The translations under genes and the position numbers were made by a program. A DNA stretch of 56,486 nucleotides from Chryseobacterium daeguense DSM 19388 (lineage in GTDB: Bacteria; Bacteroidota; Bacteroidia; Flavobacteriales; Weeksellaceae): positions 1 to 56,486 of the forward strand of contig NZ_AUMT01000001.1 in the NCBI RefSeq assembly GCF_000430825.1, read 5' to 3'. The notes under the pieces were generated by a model that was not told the origin of the DNA, ran no database searches, and saw only the letters and a program-made list of their open reading frames with translations. This document shows positions 24,574 through 32,824 of this stretch, piece after piece; the stretch's first letter is position 1; each line of letters opens with the position of its first letter.

Positions 24574-25646
24574 AACATAGATTTCCATATCAATGGACTT
24601 TAAATAATACACACTTCACTAAAGACAAAGGCAAAGTATTTTCATGTTTTGCGTGTGGTGGTGGCTCTACAATGGGTTACAAACTTGCAGGATTCGATGT
24701 GATCGGGATGAATGAGATTGATCCGAAAATGGCAGAATGTTACATCACAAACCACAATCCGAAATATTCATTCATTGAAGATATTCGGGTTTTCAAAGAC
24801 CGGGATGATCTGCCTGAGGAACTTTATCACCTTGATATTCTTGACGGCAGCCCTCCATGTTCCAGTTTCTCAATGGCTGGAAACCGTGAAAAAGATTGGG
24901 GAAAAGAAAAGAAATTCCGTGAAGGACAATCAGAACAAGTTCTTGACACGTTATTTTTTGATTTCATTGCTCTTGCAAAAAAACTTCAACCAAAAGTTGC
25001 AGTTGCTGAAAATGTAAAAGGGATTTTACTTGGAGAAGCAAAAGAATATGTAAAACGTATTCTGGCAGAATTTGATGAAGCAGGTTATGTTGTAAAAGAA
25101 TTCTTGTTGAATGCCATGAGAATGGGAGTTCCTCAAAAACGTGAGCGAGTGTTTTTTGTCGCAATCCGAAAGGATTTGATTGAACATCTTCCTGCAAACG
25201 AAGCAATATTGTTTGATGACTTTCCAATTCTGAATATGGTTTTCTTTGAACCGTTAATAACATTTGGTGAAGTTTATGAGGATTATGATGACGGTCAATA
25301 TGTTATTCCTCCGAGTTATCTGGAAGCATGGAAATTAAGGCAGTACGGCGATAATGATTTGTCTTGTACGATGGGAAGAGAATTCAACAGACCAAACAGT
25401 TTTTTCAGCAGCAACTACATCTACAAAGACAAAGTTCCAAACACAATAACAGGAGGTGAGAAAAATATTTTGTTTGACGAACCCAGAGGATTCAATAAGA
25501 ACGAATTATGCAAGATTGGAAGTTTCCCATTAGATTATAATTTTCTATCGAATAAACCAGCTTATTTAATTGGAATGTCTGTTCCACCTGTTATGATGGC
25601 TCAAATTGCATCAAGGATTTATGAACAATGGTTAACCAGAATATAA
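24570..25646 (+). CDS. DNA (cytosine-5) methyltransferase
   Basis: A 358-aa C5 methyltransferase. Motif I is CFACGGGSTMGYKLAGF (residues ~26-42), motif IV GSPPCSSFS with catalytic Cys97, motif VI AENVKG (147-149), motif VIII PQKRERVFFVA, and motif X LIGMSVPPVMMAQIA at the end. The target-recognition region between VIII and X is short. No restriction endonuclease is adjacent, so it is an orphan phage enzyme, likely protecting phage DNA or feeding 5-methylcytosine to further modification. A PP-loop gene follows after 1 bp. Confidence 0.9.
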   Translation: MKHRFPYQWTLNNTHFTKDKGKVFSCFACGGGSTMGYKLAGFDVIGMNEIDPKMAECYITNHNPKYSFIEDIRVFKDRDDLPEELYHLDILDGSPPCSSFSMAGNREKDWGKEKKFREGQSEQVLDTLFFDFIALAKKLQPKVAVAENVKGILLGEAKEYVKRILAEFDEAGYVVKEFLLNAMRMGVPQKRERVFFVAIRKDLIEHLPANEAILFDDFPILNMVFFEPLITFGEVYEDYDDGQYVIPPSYLEAWKLRQYGDNDLSCTMGREFNRPNSFFSSNYIYKDKVPNTITGGEKNILFDEPRGFNKNELCKIGSFPLDYNFLSNKPAYLIGMSVPPVMMAQIASRIYEQWLTRI

Positions 25647-25647
25647 A

Positions 25648-26538
25648 ATGAAAATAGTAGTATCGTTTAGTGGCGGAAAAGATAGCCAGGCATCATTGAT
25701 CTGGGCGGTTAAAAAGTTTGGATCAAAAAATATTATCGCTGTTTTCTGTGATACAGGTTGGGAACATCCGTCAACTTACAAGCATATACATGAAATATGT
25801 AAAGATCTTGGTGTTAAGTTAATCATTCTAAAGAGCAAAACATATGATGGTATGGTTGACCTTGCAATTAAAAGAAAACGATTCCCTTCAACAAAAGCAA
25901 GATTTTGCACCACTGAACTCAAATCGATTCCAATGATTGATTGGATTCTGGATCAGAATGAAAACCTTTTAATCATTCAGGGAATAAGAAAGAATGAAAG
26001 TGAATCCCGATCAAAGATGTTGGAGAACTGCAGAATGTTTAAATACTATTCAACACCATACGGATATGATAAGAATGGAAAACCAAAATATCATACTTAC
26101 AGAAAGAAAGATGTTTTGAAATGGTGTGAAAATTATGATGACAGTATTTTAAGACCTGTATTTGATTGGAGTGGACAACAAGTCATTGACTACATCATTG
26201 AGAACGGTCAAAAACCAAATCCGCTTTATTACAAAGGTGCGAACCGTGTTGGGTGTTTCCCTTGTGTAATGACTTCACACAAGGAATTAAAAGCAATGAT
26301 GGAATTAACACCGGAATTCATTGACAAAGTAAACCAGGCAGAAATTGCCGTTGGAAGATCATTTTTTCCACCCAATCATATACCGACAAGGTTTAGTAGT
26401 GGGAAAGATGAAAAGGGGAGAAAATACCCTTTAATCAATGACATCATCAATTATCTAACTGAATTTTCTGGAAACCTTTTTGAAGACGAACCAGAACAAA
26501 ATAAAAGCTGTATGTCATTTTACGGCATCTGCGAATAA
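25648..26538 (+). CDS. PAPS-reductase-like PP-loop protein (DndC-like family)
   Basis: A 296-aa protein of the adenine nucleotide alpha-hydrolase fold. The PP-loop is SFSGGKDS (residues 6-13), followed by FCDTGWEHPSTYKHI and KARFCTTELKSIP. Five cysteines (87, 203, 206, 288, 295) could bind an iron-sulfur cluster as in APS reductase and DndC. Phages often carry this family; proposed roles are sulfur activation or DNA modification. It is translated with the methyltransferase. No other Dnd genes are present. Confidence 0.85.
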   Translation: MKIVVSFSGGKDSQASLIWAVKKFGSKNIIAVFCDTGWEHPSTYKHIHEICKDLGVKLIILKSKTYDGMVDLAIKRKRFPSTKARFCTTELKSIPMIDWILDQNENLLIIQGIRKNESESRSKMLENCRMFKYYSTPYGYDKNGKPKYHTYRKKDVLKWCENYDDSILRPVFDWSGQQVIDYIIENGQKPNPLYYKGANRVGCFPCVMTSHKELKAMMELTPEFIDKVNQAEIAVGRSFFPPNHIPTRFSSGKDEKGRKYPLINDIINYLTEFSGNLFEDEPEQNKSCMSFYGICE

Positions 26539-26588
26539 TACAATTTTCATCAAAAATTATATACAAAAAACCTTTAAAATTATATAGT

Positions 26589-27011
26589 ATGAACAATTCA
26601 TTATCAGAAAAAAGAAGACGTTTACAAGAAGAATTGAAAGAAACAATTCAACTTGAAGAAAAAGAAATAATCAAAAAGCATTTTCCAGAATTTCAACAGA
26701 TGATTGGAAAGTGTTTTAAAATAAGAAACAACTATTCATGCCCTGAAAAACCTTCTGACTATTGGTTTTTATATGTTAGGATTACAGACATAAAAGAAGA
26801 TGATCTATATGTTTCAAATTCTGGTGAATGCCTTTCTAATTATTCAGGTTTCAGTTTCCAAACAGATAAATACGGTCGGGTTAATATTGATACAAAAGAT
26901 AGAGGATATGTTCATTCTCTTGGTGAAGAAATTCCAGAATTAGAATTTGAAAAGGCTTGGAATAAAATGATTAAAAGAATACACACATTAAATCAAACAA
27001 AAACATTATGA
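26589..27011 (+). CDS. Hypothetical phage protein
   Basis: A 140-aa protein: an N-terminal helix (SEKRRRLQEELKETIQLEEK), then a beta-rich part (GKCFKIRNNYSC, YWFLYVRITDIKEDDLYVSN) that looks like a small barrel. No family recognised. It overlaps the next gene by 4 bp (ATGA). Confidence 0.6.
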   Translation: MNNSLSEKRRRLQEELKETIQLEEKEIIKKHFPEFQQMIGKCFKIRNNYSCPEKPSDYWFLYVRITDIKEDDLYVSNSGECLSNYSGFSFQTDKYGRVNIDTKDRGYVHSLGEEIPELEFEKAWNKMIKRIHTLNQTKTL

Positions 27012-27424
27012 AACTAACATTAAAAATTGAAAAAGAATTCGATGTAAAAGAACTCCATGTTGAAGCTGGTGTAAGGTATTGGGAAGATGCAGAAGTAAAT
27101 GGAGTTGAAGACACAGAGGGTGATTTGATCCCTTGTCGTGATGGTGATATTTGGAAACCGATCATTGACGTTGAAACCGGAATCATTAAGAATTGGGAAC
27201 AGGGTAAAACTGCAGATATTCATTATAAAGTGTGTGATGATGGTCGGTATATTCTTAAAGATGACAAAGGTGAAACCATTAAAAGTATTGACGGATATGT
27301 TATCAGTGATTTGGCAATTGGTAGAAGTGGTTTCGGTGATTACATCATCATGAAAGTTGATGAGACCGGAAAAATTGAAGACTGGAATCCAACATTTGAA
27401 GATTTTGAAAACGAAGATGACTAA
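27008..27424 (+). CDS. Hypothetical acidic phage protein
   Basis: A 138-aa protein of short beta strands (GVRYWEDAEVNGVED, LIPCRDGDIWKPIIDVETGI, GYVISDLAIG), strongly acidic at the C-terminus. The middle resembles a small recurring phage/plasmid domain of unknown role, but I cannot name it. Confidence 0.55.
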   Translation: MKLTLKIEKEFDVKELHVEAGVRYWEDAEVNGVEDTEGDLIPCRDGDIWKPIIDVETGIIKNWEQGKTADIHYKVCDDGRYILKDDKGETIKSIDGYVISDLAIGRSGFGDYIIMKVDETGKIEDWNPTFEDFENEDD

Positions 27425-27875
27425 TATGAAAGAGCTTGAAGAATTAACACAGAGCATTAAAAGTAAGTTACCGAAGTTAATGGAACTTACAGATGGTCAA
27501 ATACTGAAATCATTAATTGATGACGAAGCTAATGGCATTTGCAAAGGAGTTGAAGTAATCATTGGAAAAGAAGATTGTGATTTGTTATCTGATGATGAAA
27601 TTGAGATTGGAGGTTATGAATATGAAATTGGAAAACATTTTGAGATCATCGGAAAAGAACCAACATTCTGTGATGTCTTGGAATGTCTTAAAATGTATCA
27701 AGATGAAACAAACCAAGATGAAGACTATGAAGATGAACAATATGAAGTTACAATGTTCTTAAATGGGGACTTTTATGATGATGGAGGGTTTCTATTTAAT
27801 TGGGATCTTTCAAAACTTTATCTTAAAGATCAGGATCTGGAAACTATAAAATTGATACAAACACTAATTAAATAA
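27417..27875 (+). CDS. Hypothetical acidic phage protein
   Basis: About 152 aa from ATG 27417, overlapping the previous stop; ATG 27426 is an alternative. It is helical at the start (KELEELTQSIKSKLPKLMEL) and very acidic later (ETNQDEDYEDEQYEVT). Function unknown. Two acidic proteins in a row might mimic DNA, as anti-restriction proteins do, but this is speculation. Confidence 0.5.
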   Translation: MTNMKELEELTQSIKSKLPKLMELTDGQILKSLIDDEANGICKGVEVIIGKEDCDLLSDDEIEIGGYEYEIGKHFEIIGKEPTFCDVLECLKMYQDETNQDEDYEDEQYEVTMFLNGDFYDDGGFLFNWDLSKLYLKDQDLETIKLIQTLIK

Positions 27876-27878
27876 AAA

Positions 27879-28067
27879 ATGGAAATAAAATTTATAAAAG
27901 TCAAATGTATTACAGGTTTTCACATTATACGATTGGATGAAATAATGCATATTTCTCCAATGGAAGGAAATCAAAATAAAACCAAAATTGTCTTGAAAAA
28001 TGAATCAGGTCTATATTCAACTGAAACACAAGAAGAAATATTCTTTGCCATTGAACTCACAAAATAA
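27879..28067 (+). CDS. Small beta-rich protein
   Basis: A 62-aa protein (HIIRLDEIMHISPMEGN, TKIVLKNESGLYSTETQEEI) with a strand pattern a little like FlbD or LytTR fragments. No function can be given. Confidence 0.45.
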   Translation: MEIKFIKVKCITGFHIIRLDEIMHISPMEGNQNKTKIVLKNESGLYSTETQEEIFFAIELTK

Positions 28068-28073
28068 AGTAGA

Positions 28074-28898
28074 ATGAAAAAGGTATATTACATCATTGGT
28101 GATAAATTCAAATATTCAGGATTGGAATTTGAAATAACCAACATCACAGAAGACAAAGTTGTTTTCAGGAGTTTGAGAAAGAAAGGTGTTATTGACTGTA
28201 TGGAGATTAAAGATTTTGAAACATTGTTCAAAAACAAGAGAGCAGAATTTATACGCAATTACGGTGCATTACCTACAGTGATACGAGAAATTGAAATTGA
28301 CTGCAAAGAAATGATGTTCTATCAATATTTGCCGATCAAGTTGAAAGGAATGACAGGATTTGTTTTGGAAGAACGATTGATGAAGTTTTCAGAACTAATT
28401 GTTGAAACGTTGAGTAATTACAAGAATACGTTCGGAGAAGAAAAGTTCAATGAATCTTACATCTACCTTACAGTAAAAAGGCAATATGTTTCAAAGAAGA
28501 AATCAATGAACCGACCTGGGTATCATTCAGACGGATTTATGACAGATGATATAAATTACATTTGGAGTGACAGGAATCCGACAATTTTCAATGTCAGCAA
28601 TTTCAATCTAACATTGGATGATGAAATATCGTTAAAGGAAATGAAGAAACAAGCATTACCGGAAAACGAAATTACTTACCCAGAAAACACGATATTGCGA
28701 TTGAATCAATACAACATCCATAAGGTGAATGATAGTTCCATATACGAAGGAATACGAACCTTTGTGAAGATCTCATTCAGTAATGATAAATATGATCTTG
28801 AAGGCAATTCACACAATTACGAACTTGATTACAATTGGAAGATGAAACCCCGACAGAATAAACGAAATATTCCACAAACTAAGATTCAAAAGGTTTAA
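28074..28898 (+). CDS. Candidate 2-oxoglutarate/Fe(II) oxygenase
   Basis: A 274-aa protein with residues in the order expected of the 2OG-Fe(II) dioxygenase fold: HSD (His151, Asp153) in NRPGYHSDGF, then His216 in QYNIHKVND, and Arg228 in GIRTFVKISFS 12 residues later. The strand patterns around them (TILRLNQYNIH, TFVKISF) fit the double-stranded beta helix. The N-terminal ~65 residues may be a separate small barrel. If correct, it could oxidise a base or a protein. It is not a family I can name. A phage promoter motif starts at its stop codon. Confidence 0.5.
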   Translation: MKKVYYIIGDKFKYSGLEFEITNITEDKVVFRSLRKKGVIDCMEIKDFETLFKNKRAEFIRNYGALPTVIREIEIDCKEMMFYQYLPIKLKGMTGFVLEERLMKFSELIVETLSNYKNTFGEEKFNESYIYLTVKRQYVSKKKSMNRPGYHSDGFMTDDINYIWSDRNPTIFNVSNFNLTLDDEISLKEMKKQALPENEITYPENTILRLNQYNIHKVNDSSIYEGIRTFVKISFSNDKYDLEGNSHNYELDYNWKMKPRQNKRNIPQTKIQKV

Positions 28899-28925
28899 CA
28901 ATGTTAAGCCTTTTCGCTATCTTTG
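28893..28925 (+). promoter_or_regulatory. Late promoter with palindromic operator, copy 1
   Basis: GTTTAAC-AAT-GTTAAGC (28893-28909), then 8 bp, then a -7 box TATCTTTG (28918-28925). The same palindrome and spacing recur at 31680. There is no -33 TTG; the palindrome occupies that place, suggesting an activator site. It drives the genes from 28956 towards the terminase. Confidence 0.6.
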
Positions 28926-28955
28926 TATATTACTAATTAATAATAAATCAAAAAC

Positions 28956-29339
28956 ATGAGTACAAGATCCACAATGTTTTTAACAAGAGATAATGAGCAT
29001 TGTTATTATGAGTGCAGCAGTCAACACCGAGACAATGAAGGTAATTTCATCGGGTATGATATTCATTTGGAAGTTGACAAAAAAAATTTAAGTCATTTTG
29101 AATGTAATGAAGATGAAGGAGTTTTTATGATAATTCCACCAGGAAGTGAAATTTATACACTCATTCAAAGAATGGACGTTGAACATCCAGATCCTGAAAG
29201 ATTCCCGACAAAGAAAGAATTATTCAAAGCTCTGGAATTGGCCCGAATGGAAATCAAGTCTTGTTATTCTAAATTGGGTTATAATACATCAAACGTATTG
29301 GAAAGTATTGATGAAATTTTAATGGATAAATTGGGGTAA
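28956..29339 (+). CDS. Hypothetical protein, first of the packaging operon
   Basis: A 127-aa protein (GYDIHLEVDKKNLSHFECNE, GVFMIIPPGSEIYTLIQRMD) without recognised family. It is the first gene after the palindromic promoter and 2 bp from the next gene. Confidence 0.6.
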   Translation: MSTRSTMFLTRDNEHCYYECSSQHRDNEGNFIGYDIHLEVDKKNLSHFECNEDEGVFMIIPPGSEIYTLIQRMDVEHPDPERFPTKKELFKALELARMEIKSCYSKLGYNTSNVLESIDEILMDKLG

Positions 29340-29341
29340 TA

Positions 29342-29713
29342 ATGGACGTTAAAGAATTAAGAATTGGAAACCTTGCCAATCATTCAGAACTTGGAATTGT
29401 TGAAATAATTGCAGTGGGAAAAGATTATATACACTGTACTTATAATGGAGAAACATTTTATGAAAGTGTTGGAAGATTTTCACCCATTCCTATAACTTTT
29501 GAATGGTTGTTAAAGTTAGGATTTATTGAAGGAGGATTAAGTTTAATGAGAAGCGTTAAAAATGATGTATGGCTTGAATGGGATAGAAATACAATTGCCA
29601 TTACATATTTTTCTAAGGAAATTCTAATTGAAACTATAAAATATATTCACCAACTTCAAAATTTACACTTTGTTTTAACAGGAGAAGAACTACAAATAAA
29701 AAAAGATGGCTAA
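29342..29713 (+). CDS. Hypothetical protein of a type common in Bacteroidetes phages
   Basis: A 123-aa protein with LRIGNLANHSELGIVEIIAV, PIPITFEWLLKLGFIEG and IHQLQNLHFVLTGEEL. From memory this pattern recurs in many Bacteroidetes phage and host genomes, but its function is unknown. It overlaps the small terminase gene by 8 bp. Confidence 0.6.
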   Translation: MDVKELRIGNLANHSELGIVEIIAVGKDYIHCTYNGETFYESVGRFSPIPITFEWLLKLGFIEGGLSLMRSVKNDVWLEWDRNTIAITYFSKEILIETIKYIHQLQNLHFVLTGEELQIKKDG

Positions 29714-30242
29714 GACAAAATATATTGAATCACCAGAAAAGTTGTGGGAATACTTTTGTTCATACCGTGAAGCATTGAAAGAAAATCCCAGAGAAATAGT
29801 TGAACAGAGAAAGTCTTCTGTAAACTTTAAATTTTACAGCGGAGCAGATGCAAGTGAACTTAAAGAAGAAATACAGGAAGCATCAAACCCTATCATAAGA
29901 ATACCCGTGCAAAATCCACTTACAATGGAAGGTTTTGAAAACTGGTGTTCTGATAACGACATAATTGAAGATTTAGGCGATTATTTTTCAAACAAAAAAA
30001 ATCAGTACTCTGAATATTCCACTATCTGTTCGCGTATAAAAAGAGTGATAAGGCAAGATCAGATTGAAGGCGGTATGGTTGGCATTTACAACCCAAGCAT
30101 TACGGCAAGGTTGAACAACTTGAAAGAAACAACAGAAATCGAACAGAGGACAACCAATTTCAATTATGAACTTTCGGATTTAACAGAAGAAGAAAAGCAA
30201 ACATTATTTGATTTATCAATGAAAGTTAAACATGAAGATTGA
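29706..30242 (+). CDS. Terminase small subunit
   Basis: A 178-aa protein directly upstream of, and overlapping by 11 bp, the large terminase gene. The pattern IESPEKLWEYFCSYREALKE, PLTMEGFENWCSD and QIEGGMVGIYNPSITARLNN fits the small packaging subunit of Bacteroidetes phages, which binds the packaging start on phage DNA. No pac or cos site could be pinned down. Confidence 0.75.
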   Translation: MAKTKYIESPEKLWEYFCSYREALKENPREIVEQRKSSVNFKFYSGADASELKEEIQEASNPIIRIPVQNPLTMEGFENWCSDNDIIEDLGDYFSNKKNQYSEYSTICSRIKRVIRQDQIEGGMVGIYNPSITARLNNLKETTEIEQRTTNFNYELSDLTEEEKQTLFDLSMKVKHED

Positions 30243-31659
30243 TCGAAACTTATTACTATCAATTCAAAAAGAAAGGTGTGAAAAGTCATTTTTTGACTTT
30301 GTGCGCCTTTTTTGGGATGTAGTCATCAAAGAAGATCCGGTTTACAATTGGCACATTCCGTATTTGTGTGATGAACTTCAATCCTTATCATACTACATCA
30401 TTAATCGACTGCCAAAACCTTATGATTTAATAATCAACATTCCACCTGGAACATCAAAGTCAACAATTTGTACTGTAATGTTTCCGGTTTGGTTATGGGT
30501 ACAGGACCCGACAATCAAGATCATTACAAATTCATACGCTTCCGATCTGTCAACAAATCATGCTGTGAAGTCAAGAGATATTATTTTGTCTGATAAATTC
30601 AGGGCTGTATTTCCAAAAATCAAGTTAAGAACAGATAAATCAGCAAAACAGAACTATGAAAATACAGATGGTGGTGAAAGGAACACAACCTCCACAGGTG
30701 GAACGATTACAGGAAAACACGCACACGTTATTATCAATGATGATCCATTAAACCCAAAACAGGCAAGCAGCGAATCAGACAGACGAAACGCAATCGAACA
30801 TTCGACACAAACATTGTCTTCAAGAAAGATTGACAAAAAAAATACGCCGACAATTACCGTAATGCAACGACTTCACGAAAATGATGTGACTGGATCAATG
30901 TTGAGTAAAAAAGGTGAAATGATTAAACACATTTGTCTTCCTGCAGAATTATCAGAAGATGTAAAACCAGAACATTTGAAAGAAAAATATGTTGATGGTC
31001 TGCTTGATCCTGTTCGACTGGATCACACTGTTTTAAAGGAAGCAAAAATTGATCTTGGTAGTTATGGATATAACAATCAGTTTCAACAGAAAACTGCACC
31101 ACCAGAAGGCGGAATATTAAAGGCTCAATGGTTTGACATTATCGACTGGAAACCAGAATTATCAAATCTGACTTGGAACACTGCAGTTGACCCGGCTTAT
31201 ACTGATAATCTGGATAATGATGAATCTGGAATGCTTCAATATGCAGAACTCAACAACGAATGTATCATAAGATTTGCAGAAGGTGTTTACAAAGAATTCC
31301 CGGAACTTGTAAAGTATGTTGAAACCTTCGCTTCTTCACATGGATATACAAACAAATCAATGATTATTGTTGAACCAAAAGCAAGCGGTAAATCATTGGT
31401 TCAACAGAAAAAACGTGATACCAAGTTAAACATCAAAGAAGGGGAAAACCCAATCAAAGACAAAACAGCAAGAGCAACCGACATTTCACCAATTTGCGAA
31501 TCAAGACGTGTGAAACTTATTCGAGGTAATTGGAACGATTATTTTTTAAGTCAGATCAAGACATTCCCCAACGGTAAACAAGATGGTATAATTGACTGTT
31601 TAGTGATTGCTGTGAATGATTGCCTGACTAAAAAGAAAGTATCATATAAAATCAGATAA
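30232..31659 (+). CDS. Terminase large subunit
   Basis: A 475-aa packaging motor with ATPase and nuclease domains. Walker A is IPPGTSKS (residues 70-77), Walker B HVIINDDPL (Asp170/171), and the coupling segment ITVMQRLHENDVTG near 208-221. The nuclease part has AVDPAYTDN (Asp320), IVEPKASGKSL and a late DGIIDCLVIAVND. It translocates DNA through the portal and cuts concatemers. Confidence 0.92.
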   Translation: MKIDRNLLLSIQKERCEKSFFDFVRLFWDVVIKEDPVYNWHIPYLCDELQSLSYYIINRLPKPYDLIINIPPGTSKSTICTVMFPVWLWVQDPTIKIITNSYASDLSTNHAVKSRDIILSDKFRAVFPKIKLRTDKSAKQNYENTDGGERNTTSTGGTITGKHAHVIINDDPLNPKQASSESDRRNAIEHSTQTLSSRKIDKKNTPTITVMQRLHENDVTGSMLSKKGEMIKHICLPAELSEDVKPEHLKEKYVDGLLDPVRLDHTVLKEAKIDLGSYGYNNQFQQKTAPPEGGILKAQWFDIIDWKPELSNLTWNTAVDPAYTDNLDNDESGMLQYAELNNECIIRFAEGVYKEFPELVKYVETFASSHGYTNKSMIIVEPKASGKSLVQQKKRDTKLNIKEGENPIKDKTARATDISPICESRRVKLIRGNWNDYFLSQIKTFPNGKQDGIIDCLVIAVNDCLTKKKVSYKIR

Positions 31660-31679
31660 TTTTTTTTAGCAATAAACAG

Positions 31680-31712
31680 GTTTAACAATGTTAAACTTTA
31701 TAGCTATATTTG
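31680..31712 (+). promoter_or_regulatory. Late promoter with palindromic operator, copy 2
   Basis: A perfect palindrome GTTTAAC-AAT-GTTAAAC (31680-31696), then 8 bp, then TATATTTG (31705-31712), the Bacteroidetes -7 element. The geometry is identical to 28893-28925. It lies in the 69-bp gap after the large terminase. Confidence 0.65.
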
Positions 31713-31728
31713 TAACAATCATTTGAAC

Positions 31729-32328
31729 ATGAATTTATTCTTCTGGAAGAAAAAACAAATTGAGAATGTGACAAAAGATCCCGAACCGGAAAAAGTGCCT
31801 GAATTTAATATGCAGTCAGTTACGTTTGAGGACTTTCAAAGAATGGTGAAGTTCGGGAAATCGAGTGATACCATAGGCAAATATAAAAGCAAACCGTTCA
31901 TTGAATTGCCTTATGGAATAATAAAAAAGGATTTGCCATTATACCAGAAAAGAGAACTTGTTTATGAATCTGTTGAACTTATTCTTGGTTGTCAATATGA
32001 TGATATTGATCTGTCAAATGCTTCTGGAAATGAAATACTGCAGTTTCTCATTTGGATAAAGGAACAACAGGAATTCATTCATGATCGGGAAACTCAACAT
32101 CTGACATCAGAACCAGAACCAGAAATGATTGCTGCAGGAATTGATAAACTGAATACTCACGGTGAAATCATCACAATTGATAGTCTAGCCGGGCGAGATA
32201 TTTTAAAACACAAACAGATTGAACAACTTCCATATCATGAGGTGTTCAAAAAACTGCTTATTGATAAAGAGATCCGGGACTTTGAAAAACGATATGCCAA
32301 AGTAATGGAGAAAAAACATAAAGGCTAA
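31729..32328 (+). CDS. Hypothetical protein after the terminase
   Basis: A 199-aa charged, helical protein (VTFEDFQRMVKFGKSSDTIG, ELILGCQYDDIDLSNASGNE, RDFEKRYAKVMEKKHKG). Start ATG 31729; a TTG two codons upstream is also in frame. It is not recognised. Position between terminase and neck genes makes a structural or assembly role likely. Confidence 0.6.
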   Translation: MNLFFWKKKQIENVTKDPEPEKVPEFNMQSVTFEDFQRMVKFGKSSDTIGKYKSKPFIELPYGIIKKDLPLYQKRELVYESVELILGCQYDDIDLSNASGNEILQFLIWIKEQQEFIHDRETQHLTSEPEPEMIAAGIDKLNTHGEIITIDSLAGRDILKHKQIEQLPYHEVFKKLLIDKEIRDFEKRYAKVMEKKHKG

Positions 32329-32335
32329 ATGGAGA

Positions 32336-32500
32336 ATGACCCTTGCAGCACATCCCAAAGGCTTGGGTAAAACACAGTAGGATTGATTGAAGGTCTGTTT
32401 AGCTCATGTACTTCGTAGCCTTCTAAATCTTACAAGGGCGTGTTCACTACGATAGTGTGAATTTTAGTTATGCTCATTTGGGTTTATTTATATAGTTAGG
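32336..32500 (+). ncRNA. Candidate structured RNA in the late region
   Basis: A gap with successive hairpins: cccaa/ttggg (32354-32367), gaagg/ccttc (32389-32423) and ttcacta-cga-tagtgtgaa (32443-32461), ending in a strong terminator. Short frames here are not convincing. Either it is a phage small RNA with its own terminator or the leader of the next gene. Confidence 0.35.
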
Positions 32501-32502
32501 TT

Positions 32503-32533
32503 CCCCGGTCGATCTTTATTGATCGGGGTTTTT
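32503..32533 (+). terminator. Rho-independent terminator
   Basis: ccccggtc pairs with gatcgggg (one G-T wobble) around an AT loop and is followed by ggttttt. It separates the packaging genes from the 32555 gene. Confidence 0.75.
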
Positions 32534-32554
32534 AAAAAGAAACAATCAAAAATT

Positions 32555-32815
32555 ATGGAAATAACAAAGGAATTTTTAGGAAAAAGAGGATTTGTTGAAG
32601 ACAATCAAGAAAATGTTGTAATCAATTATGTGAAAAAAATCAATGATTTAAATGATTTGGTTGTTGCAATTACTCCATTACAAGAATTTTTTGTTTGGGT
32701 TAAAGATGAAGATTTTGAAGATCCAATGATGAACGGAACAAAAGTTCATATTGATACTGATGATTTTGATTTTGCTGAAAAAATAGCAAATGCCATTTGT
32801 GGGGTTGAATTTTAA
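32555..32815 (+). CDS. Small hypothetical protein
   Basis: An 86-aa acidic protein (VVINYVKKINDLNDLVVAIT, FVWVKDEDFED). The frame opens at 32519 inside the terminator, so ATG 32555 is the start. No family recognised. Confidence 0.55.
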   Translation: MEITKEFLGKRGFVEDNQENVVINYVKKINDLNDLVVAITPLQEFFVWVKDEDFEDPMMNGTKVHIDTDDFDFAEKIANAICGVEF

Positions 32816-32824
32816 TACACTATC

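Noticed and set aside
24570..26538. Restriction-modification or Dnd phosphorothioation system
   Set aside because: No restriction endonuclease and no DndB, DndD or DndE neighbours are present; only single orphan enzymes are supported.
29600..30240. cos or pac site near the terminase genes
   Set aside because: No distinctive repeats or dyads could be assigned; packaging type cannot be read from the sequence.
32390..32461. tRNA-like shape with a possible CTA anticodon
   Set aside because: The anticodon stem does not pair over a 7-nt loop and no acceptor stem can be formed; kept only as a generic structured RNA.
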